Assembly (NCBI RefSeq): GCF_031082345.1
Contig: NZ_JAVHLH010000004.1
Span: 1,764 to 9,252, forward strand
Length of the DNA stretch: 7,489 bases
From: Brevundimonas sp.
Lineage (GTDB): Bacteria; Pseudomonadota; Alphaproteobacteria; Caulobacterales; Caulobacteraceae
Reading direction: 5' to 3'
Each line of letters starts with the position of its first letter. Position 1 is the stretch's first letter. Shown here in pieces: positions 1-5,615 of the stretch. The translations under genes were made by a program, and so were the position numbers. The notes under the pieces were generated by a model. The model searched no databases, was not told the DNA's origin, and saw only the letters and a program-made list of their open reading frames with translations.

Positions 1-28
1 CCCCAGCCTGACCATATTCAGGCTGGGG
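1..28 (+). terminator. Perfect hairpin at left edge, possible terminator of an upstream gene
   Basis: An 11-bp perfect inverted repeat (1-11 with 18-28) encloses a 6-base loop (CCATAT). No T-run follows on the plus strand, so as an intrinsic terminator it is incomplete. Because it begins at base 1, the stem may be longer than seen. In Caulobacter relatives the gene before lolA is, from memory, ftsK, so this could mark its 3' end. Bases 29-95 contain no gene, only the lolA leader. Confidence 0.4.
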
Positions 29-95
29 TCACGACCCCGCCAGACCCGTTCCGCAAGACGGTAGACCTCAACCATCCCGAACGGGAGAAGACACC

Positions 96-728
96 ATGAC
101 CGTCTCACGCCGCGCCTTTGCCCTTGGGTCCGCCGCCGTCGCCGCCGTCGCGGCCCTGCCGGCCCACGCCCAATCCAACCTGTCGGCCGAGGACCGAGCC
201 GTCCTGGCCCAGGCCCAGACCTATCTTCAGGGCCTGACCTCGGCCCAGGGGACCTTCGTCGAATCCACGGGCGCCCAGCGCCGCGAGGGCCGCTTCTACC
301 TGCAGCGCCCCGGCAAGATGCGGTTCGAATACACCACCCCGGCCGGCCTGCTGGTCGTCTCGGACGGTTCGAACGTGAAGCGCTACGATCCGCGCCTGAA
401 TGTCTTCCGCCAGGTGCCGCTGAGCCAGACCCCGCTGTCGACCTTCCTCGCCCGCACCGTCCGCCTGGACCAGGGCGTCCGCATTGACCGCGTGACCCGG
501 ATGGATTCGGGCGCCTTCGCCATCACCGCCCGGGACAATCGCCGACCCAATGACGGCTCGGTGGTCCTCGCCTTCGCCGGTAATCCGATCCGGCTGCAGG
601 AGTGGACGATTGTCGACGCCCAGGGCGGCCGCACCCGCACCCAGCTGACCACCCTGCGTCCGGCTTCGGGCCTGGCGGCCAGCCTGTTCCAGCTGCGTGA
701 TCCGACCCAGCGGCCGCGTCGCAACTGA
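96..728 (+). CDS. lolA: Outer-membrane lipoprotein carrier protein LolA
   Basis: This is a periplasmic chaperone that takes lipoproteins released by the LolCDE-type exporter and carries them to the outer membrane. The product has 210 residues, close to the E. coli precursor (about 203). Residues 1-25 form a signal peptide ending in AHA before Gln26. It starts SRRAFAL, which fits the twin-arginine pattern. The LolA core follows: GTFVES near 52-57, FYLQRPGKMRFEY at 67-79 and LLVVSDG soon after. Arg71 in the QRP motif lines up with Arg43 of mature E. coli LolA. The ATG at 96 has a good ribosome site (GGAGA at 84-88, 7-base spacing). No lolB is visible; Caulobacter LolA has been reported to be bifunctional, without LolB. 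The gene is probably transcribed alone or with an upstream gene. Family identity is firm; Tat export is inference. Confidence 0.93.
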   Translation: MTVSRRAFALGSAAVAAVAALPAHAQSNLSAEDRAVLAQAQTYLQGLTSAQGTFVESTGAQRREGRFYLQRPGKMRFEYTTPAGLLVVSDGSNVKRYDPRLNVFRQVPLSQTPLSTFLARTVRLDQGVRIDRVTRMDSGAFAITARDNRRPNDGSVVLAFAGNPIRLQEWTIVDAQGGRTRTQLTTLRPASGLAASLFQLRDPTQRPRRN

Positions 729-751
729 CTCGCCCGCCGCGCGAGCTCGCC

Positions 752-780
752 TTGACATTTTTTGTCGGGCGTGTTGTTTT
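752..780 (+). promoter_or_regulatory. Possible promoter for an intergenic RNA
   Basis: A perfect TTGACA box (752-757) is followed after 17 bases by a weak -10-like TGTTTT (775-780). The predicted start falls near 786, exactly where a strong hairpin begins. The -35 box is convincing and the -10 matches only about half the consensus. It could serve a small RNA or act as a distant promoter for xth. Confidence 0.35.
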
Positions 781-785
781 GGCCA

Positions 786-890
786 CAGATCGGCGGGAGC
801 CGGTCTGACCCGCTACGGATTTCATCCCCTTCCCGGCGGCGAGAGAGACGAACCTGAAACGCCCGGCCCGCAACGGCCGGGCGTCTCTTT
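786..890 (+). ncRNA. Candidate small RNA (or leader/attenuator of xth)
   Basis: No gene explains this stretch, yet it has the parts of a roughly 105-base RNA. At the 5' end, 786-794 pairs with 799-807 in a 9-bp stem with one G-U pair, capped by GGGA, a GNRA tetraloop. A mostly unpaired region of about 50 bases follows, including the C-rich run CCCCTTCCC at 826-834, which is complementary to purine-rich ribosome-binding sites. An intrinsic terminator at 859-890 ends it. A TTGACA box sits at the right distance upstream. I do not recognise the RNA family. An alternative is a leader of xth, whose ATG lies 123 bases after the terminator. All of this is inferred from sequence and hand folding. Confidence 0.35.
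859..890 (+). terminator. Intrinsic terminator between lolA and xth
   Basis: A perfect 10-bp GC-rich stem (859-868 with 875-884) encloses a 6-base loop and is followed by TCTCTTT. The segment 844-850 is also complementary to 882-888, so an alternative pairing could open the base of this stem. It would end a candidate small RNA, or lolA read-through. Confidence 0.6.
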
Positions 891-899
891 GAGAGGAAG

Positions 900-998
900 G
901 GCGCTACCGCTCGCGACGCGGTCGCTCGCTGCTTGAGCGCTGCGCGAAGCGCCTGGAGCGCGCCGGGTCGAAAAGGCGGAGCCTTTTGGACGCGCTCC
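900..998. repeat. Nested inverted-repeat block, candidate dispersed intergenic element
   Basis: This non-coding block just before xth is packed with inverted repeats. 955-962 pairs with 991-998 (8 bp) and encloses a second hairpin, 971-977 with 981-987 (7 bp, GGA loop). On the left, 900-905 pairs with 948-953 as an outer stem. It encloses 913-917/921-925, and 937-941/948-952 is an alternative to part of it. The arrangement resembles the long intergenic repeat families described in Caulobacter and other alphaproteobacteria. Only one copy is seen here, so family membership is inference. Confidence 0.45.
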
Positions 999-1013
999 CA
1001 CTAAGAACGCCTC

Positions 1014-1808
1014 ATGCTTCGCATCGCCACCTGGAACATCAACTCCGTCCGCCTGCGCATCGATCAGGTCGCCCGCTTCGTCGAGGAAAGCGGAACCGAT
1101 GTCCTGTGCCTGCAGGAGATCAAATGCCTAGAGGACCAGTTCCCCCGCGCCGCCTTTGAGGCCATGGGCCTGCCGCACCTGAAGATCGGCGGTCAGAAGG
1201 GCTGGCACGGCGTGGCCATCGCCAGCCGCAATCCCATCGACGAAGCCCCGAAACTGGACGTCTGCCGCGAGGGCCACGCCCGCTGCGTGGCGGCCATGGT
1301 CGACGGCGTCGAGATCCAGAATTTCTACATCCCCGCCGGCGGCGACGTGGCCGACCGGGCGCTGAACCCGAAATTCGATCACAAGATGGACTTCTACGAG
1401 CGCCTGACCGCCGAAATGGCCGGCCGCGACCGCCAGATGCCGCTGGTGCTGGCCGGCGACTTCAACATCGCGCCGGGCGAAAACGACGTCTGGAACCACC
1501 GCTACATGTCGAAGATCGTCAGCCACACCCCGCTGGAGGTCGAGACCCTGCGCCGGCTGCAGGCGGCCGGCGGCTTCTGCGACGTCGTCCGCGACCAGAT
1601 TCCCGAACCCACGAAACTGGCCAGCTGGTGGAGCTACCGCGCCGCCGACTTCCGCAAGTCGAACCGCGGCCTGCGCCTCGACCACCTGTGGACCTCGCCC
1701 GGCCTGACCCCCGCCGTGGTCCCCGCCAGCGCCCGCATCCACGACACGGTCCGGGAATGGACCCAGCCCAGCGACCACGCCCCGGTGACGATGGATCTGG
1801 ACGTCTAA
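1014..1808 (+). CDS. xth: Exodeoxyribonuclease III (class II AP endonuclease)
   Basis: This is a base-excision repair enzyme that cuts DNA 5' to abasic sites and removes 3' blocking groups, using Mg2+. The product has 264 residues (E. coli XthA: 268). The full set of ExoIII motifs is present: ATWNINSVR at the N-terminus with Asn8, LQEIK with the metal ligand Glu35, FYIPAGGD at 104-111, LAGDFNIAP with Asp149 and Asn151, RLDHLW with Asp223, and SDHAPV with the catalytic pair Asp254-His255. The start at 1014 gives the canonical family N-terminus, although no good Shine-Dalgarno site is visible. A structured repeat block lies directly upstream. The stop lies 7 bases from the stop of the convergent permease gene, with no clear terminator between them. 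The E. coli symbol would be xthA. Confidence 0.95.
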   Translation: MLRIATWNINSVRLRIDQVARFVEESGTDVLCLQEIKCLEDQFPRAAFEAMGLPHLKIGGQKGWHGVAIASRNPIDEAPKLDVCREGHARCVAAMVDGVEIQNFYIPAGGDVADRALNPKFDHKMDFYERLTAEMAGRDRQMPLVLAGDFNIAPGENDVWNHRYMSKIVSHTPLEVETLRRLQAAGGFCDVVRDQIPEPTKLASWWSYRAADFRKSNRGLRLDHLWTSPGLTPAVVPASARIHDTVREWTQPSDHAPVTMDLDV

Positions 1809-1815
1809 TCCGGCC

Positions 1816-3225
1816 CTAGAACGGGAAGAAGATCGGGATGGCGACCATCGCCGCGACCCATGTCACCAGGTTCAGCGGCAATCCGACCCGAACGAAGTCC
1901 ATGTAGCTGTAATTCCCCATCTGGTAGACCAGCACATTGGTCTGATAGCCGAACGGCGTCGCGAAGGCGGCCGAGGCGGCCATCATCACCCCGACCAGAA
2001 ACGGGCGCGGGTCGACGCCGAAGCTCTCGGCCAAGGCCACCGCGATCGGGGTGATCAGCACGGCGACCGTGGCGTTCGACAGCAGCTCCGTGGCGAACAG
2101 GGTCACCCCGTAGAGGATGAACAGCCCCACCAGCGGCCCGAAGGGTCGCAACACCTCGATCAGAACGCCCGCTCCGGTCGCCGCCAGGCCGGTGACCTCG
2201 ATGGCGATGCCGACCACCACCATGCCGGCGATCAGCAGCAGGATCTCGGGCCTCAGCCCGGCGTAGGCCTCTTCCGGCGTGATCACCTTCAGCAGGATCA
2301 GGGCGACGGCGCCGGCGAAGGCCGCGGCGGCGATCGGCGCGAGCCCGAGCCCGGCCGCGGTCACCACGACGAGGAACACCCCGAGCGCGATCAACGAGCG
2401 GCGCAGGTCGAAGGGCCGGTCGGCCGCGCCGAACAGGGCCACGTCGCCCAGATGCGCGTCGCCCGAGCCGTCGTCGTTGGTCCGGGCCTCGCCCAGCTTT
2501 GGCAGGTTGAATGGCAGAATCCGCCGCCGCCGCGCTGCGGCCTCCGCCGCCTCCTTGCGCCGGTTCTCCTCCATCTCGGCCTGCCGCGCCTGTTCGGCCT
2601 CGTCCGCCGCCACGCTGCGCCCAAGCTGTCGCGCGCCCACGAAATAGAGCCACAGCCCGCCGGCGGCCGCGATGCAGAGGCCCACGGGGGTGATCTCGAA
2701 CAGACTGAACACCGGCTGGCCGGCGTTGCGGGCCATGTCGTTGACCAGCAGATTGGTCGAGGTGCCGATCAGGGTCAGCAGTCCCCCGAGCACGGAAATA
2801 TGGCTGAGCGGCATCAGGAACCGCTTCGGCGACAACTTCAGCGACGTCGCGACGTCGCGGATCACCGGCGCGGCCAGCACCACCACGGGCGTGTTGTTCA
2901 GAAATCCGCCCAGAACGCCGCACATGCCGAGCACCGCCCAAATGCCGATGGCGCCCACGCGCGAGGCCAGCGCCGTCGCCTGTCGGATCATCAACCCCAG
3001 AAGGCCGGACAGCTCGATCGCATAGGCGATGACGAACAGGCCCGCGAGGGCGATGACGGCGGGGCTGGCGAAGGCGGCCTGGACCTCGACCGGGCGCACC
3101 ACGCCCAGCAGCAGCAGCGCCGCCGCGCCCGCAAGCGCCACCACGTCAGCCCGTACCCGCCCATGGATCAGCACACCGACCACGGTGACGAGCACCAGCA
3201 GAGCCGCGATCTGATCGAAAGTCAT
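1816..3225 (-). CDS. SLC13/DASS-family permease without RCK_C domains
   Basis: This is an inner-membrane transporter of the SLC13 (divalent anion:Na+ symporter) type, 469 residues. Two homologous halves are visible. The first has LNNTPVVVLAAP (109-120) and GTSTNLLVN (154-162). The second has SNATVAVLITP (383-393) and ATPFGYQTN (422-430). These are the paired SNT-like and TN-containing substrate/Na+ motifs of the family. Long hydrophobic segments run throughout. The substrate cannot be read from sequence; sulfate, dicarboxylates or another anion are possible. Many bacterial relatives carry two TrkA-C/RCK_C domains between the halves. Here only a charged linker (about 200-275) is found, with a Glu/Arg/Ala-rich helix at 206-235. 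The ATG at 3225 is poorly served: GGAGG lies about 13 bases upstream. The gene is convergent with xth and divergent from the lipoprotein gene. Confidence 0.85.
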   Translation of the reverse strand: MTFDQIAALLVLVTVVGVLIHGRVRADVVALAGAAALLLLGVVRPVEVQAAFASPAVIALAGLFVIAYAIELSGLLGLMIRQATALASRVGAIGIWAVLGMCGVLGGFLNNTPVVVLAAPVIRDVATSLKLSPKRFLMPLSHISVLGGLLTLIGTSTNLLVNDMARNAGQPVFSLFEITPVGLCIAAAGGLWLYFVGARQLGRSVAADEAEQARQAEMEENRRKEAAEAAARRRRILPFNLPKLGEARTNDDGSGDAHLGDVALFGAADRPFDLRRSLIALGVFLVVVTAAGLGLAPIAAAAFAGAVALILLKVITPEEAYAGLRPEILLLIAGMVVVGIAIEVTGLAATGAGVLIEVLRPFGPLVGLFILYGVTLFATELLSNATVAVLITPIAVALAESFGVDPRPFLVGVMMAASAAFATPFGYQTNVLVYQMGNYSYMDFVRVGLPLNLVTWVAAMVAIPIFFPF

Positions 3226-3284
3226 CCGCTCTGCTGCCCCTCCGGCCCCGGTCAGGTCAACCTTTTCAGGCCGGCCGTCCCCAA

Positions 3285-3307
3285 TTGAGCGATTGACGTG
3301 CTAGGCT
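3285..3307 (+). promoter_or_regulatory. Possible leaderless promoter of the lipoprotein gene
   Basis: TTGAGCG (3285-3291) and GCTAGGCT (3300-3307) resemble the Caulobacter housekeeping elements (TTGACGS and GCTANAWC), although the spacer of 8 bases is short. The -10 ends 6 bases before the ATG at 3314 and no Shine-Dalgarno site is present, so transcription may start at or next to the start codon. The 88-bp gap 3226-3313 must also hold the promoter of the divergent permease. TTGACC on the minus strand (3255-3260) is a possible -35, but I see no matching -10. Confidence 0.25.
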
Positions 3308-3313
3308 GGTTCC

Positions 3314-4153
3314 ATGCTGAAACCGGTCTCGCCTGCTCGCCTGCCGGTCGTCGTGGCTGCGGCGGCTGGTCTTTTTGCAGCCTCCTGCCAGAGGGAGGCC
3401 GAACCCGTCGCGCCGCCGCCGGAGCCGTCCGCTCCCGCCGAAAGCTCGCCCGAGACTCCCGTCCGGCCCGCCGCACTGGATCGTCGCGAACTGCTCACCG
3501 CCATCAGCCAGGCGGCGTCGAACTACGCTTCGGGAGTGACGCCCACGACGGCGGACGCCCTCGTCGGGCGTCAGTTTGACATCCAGCTTGCCTTCGGCTG
3601 CGAGGGGGCCGAGACGCCGCCGGCCGACGGCGCCGGCGACGGTCTGGCGCGCTGGTCCTGGGGCCCTGAGCGCGAGACTCTCCGCCTCAGCCTGACGCCC
3701 GGGGACTGGACCCGATCGGCGCTGATCGCCGGTTCAGGCCAGGAAGAATGGGAGGCGGTCGAGGGATTCTGGGTCTCGCGGCCGTGGATGTCCGCCAACG
3801 GCTGCCCCTCGATCCGGGCCGATCCCCTGGCCAGCGGACCGTTCGCGCCGTCGCCCCAGACAGTCGGGCTGGCGGCGGTGTTCGAGAAGGGCGGCTCCCG
3901 TCTGGGCCGCCGCAACGGCCGCGCCTACGCCCATACCATCCGCCAGGCGGGCGACGCGCCCCTGGTCGCCCTGGACGCCGGCTACAGGGTGCGCCTGGAG
4001 GGTCGTATCGTGGCCTTCCCCGACGGACGGGCCATCCGCTGCCGGGCCGCCAACCCCAACCAGCGCCCGGTCTGCGTGGCCGCGACCCAGCTCGACCGGG
4101 TCGCCTTCGAAACCCCGACCGGCGAAACCCTCAGCGAGTGGCGGCCCGGCTAG
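3314..4153 (+). CDS. Predicted lipoprotein of unknown function with four mature cysteines
   Basis: I do not recognise a family. The 279-residue product starts with an n-region, a hydrophobic stretch (about 11-23) and AASC ending at Cys25, a plausible though weak lipobox. Gln at +2 would favour the outer membrane. A Pro/Glu/Ala-rich linker (about 29-53) follows, as is common when a lipoprotein domain is tethered off the membrane. The globular part (about 55-279) is Trp-rich near 114-158 (WSWG, DWTRS, EEWE, FWVSRPW). It has cysteines at 96, 164, 243 and 254, enough for two disulfides in the periplasm. The start at 3314 is the only one that preserves the signal sequence. The last codon overlaps the cenR stop in a shared CTAG. 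It is divergent from the permease, but no functional link can be claimed. Confidence 0.75.
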   Translation: MLKPVSPARLPVVVAAAAGLFAASCQREAEPVAPPPEPSAPAESSPETPVRPAALDRRELLTAISQAASNYASGVTPTTADALVGRQFDIQLAFGCEGAETPPADGAGDGLARWSWGPERETLRLSLTPGDWTRSALIAGSGQEEWEAVEGFWVSRPWMSANGCPSIRADPLASGPFAPSPQTVGLAAVFEKGGSRLGRRNGRAYAHTIRQAGDAPLVALDAGYRVRLEGRIVAFPDGRAIRCRAANPNQRPVCVAATQLDRVAFETPTGETLSEWRPG

Positions 4154-4836
4154 GGCTGCAGCCGGTAACCGCCGGCATCGGTCAGCAGCAGCCGGGCCTG
4201 GCCGGGCTCCGGCTCGATCTTCTGGCGCAGCCGGTAGATGTGGGTTTCCAGGGTGTGGGTGGTGACCCCGGCGTTATAGCCCCACACCTCGGTCAGCAGT
4301 TCCTCGCGCGACACGGCCTTGGCCCCGGCGCGATACAGGTATTTGAGGATGCTGGTTTCCTTCTCGGTCAGCCGCACCTTCCGCGCCTTGTCGTCGATCA
4401 ACACCTTGGCGGCGGGCCGGAACTCGTAGGGGCCGATGCGGAAGACCGCGTCCTCGGACTGCTCATGGCTGCGCAGGTGGGCGCGGATGCGCGCCAGCAG
4501 GACGGCGAACCGGAAGGGCTTGGTGACATAGTCATTGGCCCCCGACTCCAGCCCCAGCACCGTGTCGGCGTCCGACGCCTGTCCGGTCAGCATGATGATC
4601 GGGGTCGAAACGCCGTCCTTGCGCAACAGGCGGCAGGCCTCGCGCCCGTCCATGTCGGGCAGGTCGACGTCCAGCAGGATCAGATCGGCCCGGGTTTCGC
4701 GGCCCAGCTTCACACCTTCGGCCGCCGTCGCCGCCTGCACCGGCCGGAAGGCCTCGTGCAGGGCCAGTTGCTCCGCCAGCGCCTCGCGCAGGTCGTCGTC
4801 GTCGTCGATGATCAGGATCGTCTTGGGTGTGGGCAT
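4150..4836 (-). CDS. cenR: OmpR/PhoB-type response regulator, CenR-like
   Basis: This is a two-component DNA-binding response regulator of 228 residues. The receiver domain (about 5-122) has the acidic cluster Asp11-Asp15, the phospho-acceptor Asp56 in LLDVDLPDMDG, Thr84 and Lys106 in YVTKPF. The winged-helix effector domain (about 130-227) contains RLTEKETSILKYLY, EVWGYN and THTLETHIYRLRQKIE, and ends GGYRL. From memory, the pairing of GLESGANDYVTKPFRFAVLLARIRAH-type residues with GVTTHTLETH matches CenR of Caulobacter and Brucella. There it acts with the kinase CenK on envelope integrity and is essential in Caulobacter. No kinase gene is adjacent, as in Caulobacter, where cenK lies elsewhere. 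The ATG at 4836 gives the normal family start. The open frame continues far upstream, but only as a shadow of yggS. No Shine-Dalgarno site is visible. yggS lies 62 bases upstream on the same strand, so co-transcription is possible. Confidence 0.85.
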   Translation of the reverse strand: MPTPKTILIIDDDDDLREALAEQLALHEAFRPVQAATAAEGVKLGRETRADLILLDVDLPDMDGREACRLLRKDGVSTPIIMLTGQASDADTVLGLESGANDYVTKPFRFAVLLARIRAHLRSHEQSEDAVFRIGPYEFRPAAKVLIDDKARKVRLTEKETSILKYLYRAGAKAVSREELLTEVWGYNAGVTTHTLETHIYRLRQKIEPEPGQARLLLTDAGGYRLQP

Positions 4837-4843
4837 GGATACC

Positions 4844-4872
4844 AGAATGGCGAGCGTCGCCCGTTCCGCCAA
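4844..4872 (-). promoter_or_regulatory. Possible cenR promoter
   Basis: Reading the minus strand, TTGGCG (4872-4867) is followed after 17 bases by CATTCT (4849-4844). The start codon lies 7 bases further on, which would give a leaderless or nearly leaderless transcript and would fit the lack of a ribosome site. Both boxes are imperfect. The alternative is read-through from yggS. Confidence 0.22.
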
Positions 4873-4898
4873 GGGTTGGACCCCAAGCGGAGCGGTTT

Positions 4899-5615
4899 TC
4901 ATTCCATAGAGGGTGTTTCGGAGCGGTTTCGTTCCCCGAACAGCGCCGATCCGACACGAACGTGGGTCGCGCCGAAGCGGATCGCCGTCCCGTAGTCGCC
5001 GCTCATGCCCATCGACAGGACCTCCAGCCCGTTGCGGCGCGCGATCTTGCGCAACAGCGCGAAATGCGGTCCCGCAGCCTCGTCCGCCGGCGGAATGCAC
5101 ATCAGCCCCTCGACGGCCAGTCCGCGGTCCCGCCCGTAACGGACCAGGGCGTCGGCCTCCTCCGGCAGGACGCCGGCCTTCTGGGGTTCGGCCCCGGTAT
5201 TGACCTGGACGAGCACGCGGACGGCGCGCCCCGCCTTTTCGCCGGCGGCGGCCAGGGCGTCGGCCAGCTTCGGACGGTCCAGCGTCTCGATGACGTCGAA
5301 CAGGGCGACCGCGTCCGCGGCCTTGTTGGTCTGCAGCGGGCCGATCAGGCGCAGTTCGAGGTCGGGAATCCTGTCCCGCAGGCCGGCCCAGTGCGTCTGC
5401 GCCTCCTGCACACGGTTCTCGCCGAACACCCGCTGGCCGGCCGCAATCGCCGCCGCCAGCGCTTCGGCCGGCTGGGTCTTGGTCACGGCGGTCAGCACGA
5501 CCTCGTCCGGCCCGCGCCCGGCGCCGCGGCAGGCGTCGACGATCTGGCGGCGCACGGCGTCGAAGCGTCCGGCGATGCTGGACCCGGGGGCGGGATCGGG
5601 AGAAGAGGAGGCCAT
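4899..5615 (-). CDS. yggS: YggS/PROSC-family PLP-binding protein
   Basis: This is a pyridoxal-phosphate homeostasis protein, a single-domain TIM barrel that binds PLP without a known catalytic reaction. The product has 238 residues (E. coli YggS: about 234). All family motifs are visible in order: LTAVTKTQP with the PLP Schiff-base Lys46, VFGENRVQEA (63-72), LIGPLQTNKA (90-99), VLVQVNTGAEPQKAG, GLMCIPP, LSMGMSGDYGTAI and HVRVGSALFG near the C-terminus. The ATG at 5615 is the only suitable start and gives an N-terminal extension of about ten small/Pro/Ser residues before the family homology. It overlaps the ATG of the divergent ThiE-like gene within one CATG, so its promoter must lie inside that gene. 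cenR follows 62 bases downstream. The E. coli symbol is used; a newer name is plpBP/PROSC family. Confidence 0.93.
   Translation of the reverse strand: MASSSPDPAPGSSIAGRFDAVRRQIVDACRGAGRGPDEVVLTAVTKTQPAEALAAAIAAGQRVFGENRVQEAQTHWAGLRDRIPDLELRLIGPLQTNKAADAVALFDVIETLDRPKLADALAAAGEKAGRAVRVLVQVNTGAEPQKAGVLPEEADALVRYGRDRGLAVEGLMCIPPADEAAGPHFALLRKIARRNGLEVLSMGMSGDYGTAIRFGATHVRVGSALFGERNRSETPSME

Noticed and set aside
741..750. GCGAGCTCGC palindrome as a protein-binding operator
   Set aside because: A 10-bp GC-rich palindrome is expected by chance in such DNA. Nothing else supports an operator.
781..890. Known riboswitch or 4.5S/6S RNA in the lolA-xth gap
   Set aside because: I looked for TPP, cobalamin, glycine and SAM-type motifs and the SRP core. 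Apart from an isolated ACCTGA at 853-858, none of the required partner motifs is present.
697..936. 79-codon open frame after lolA
   Set aside because: It begins at a GTG inside lolA, has no ribosome site, and runs through the terminator hairpin. A structured RNA explains the region better.
1805..2941. 378-codon minus-strand open frame inside the permease
   Set aside because: It is a +1 shadow of the SLC13 gene, with Arg/Gly-rich low-complexity translation. The permease frame carries all the family motifs.
2452..3288. 278-codon plus-strand open frame antisense to the permease
   Set aside because: It is rich in His, Arg and Gln with no recognisable domain, as expected opposite a GC-rich membrane protein gene.
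3748..4995. 415-codon plus-strand open frame across the lipoprotein and cenR
   Set aside because: It is out of frame with the lipoprotein and antisense to cenR. The composition is that of a shadow frame.
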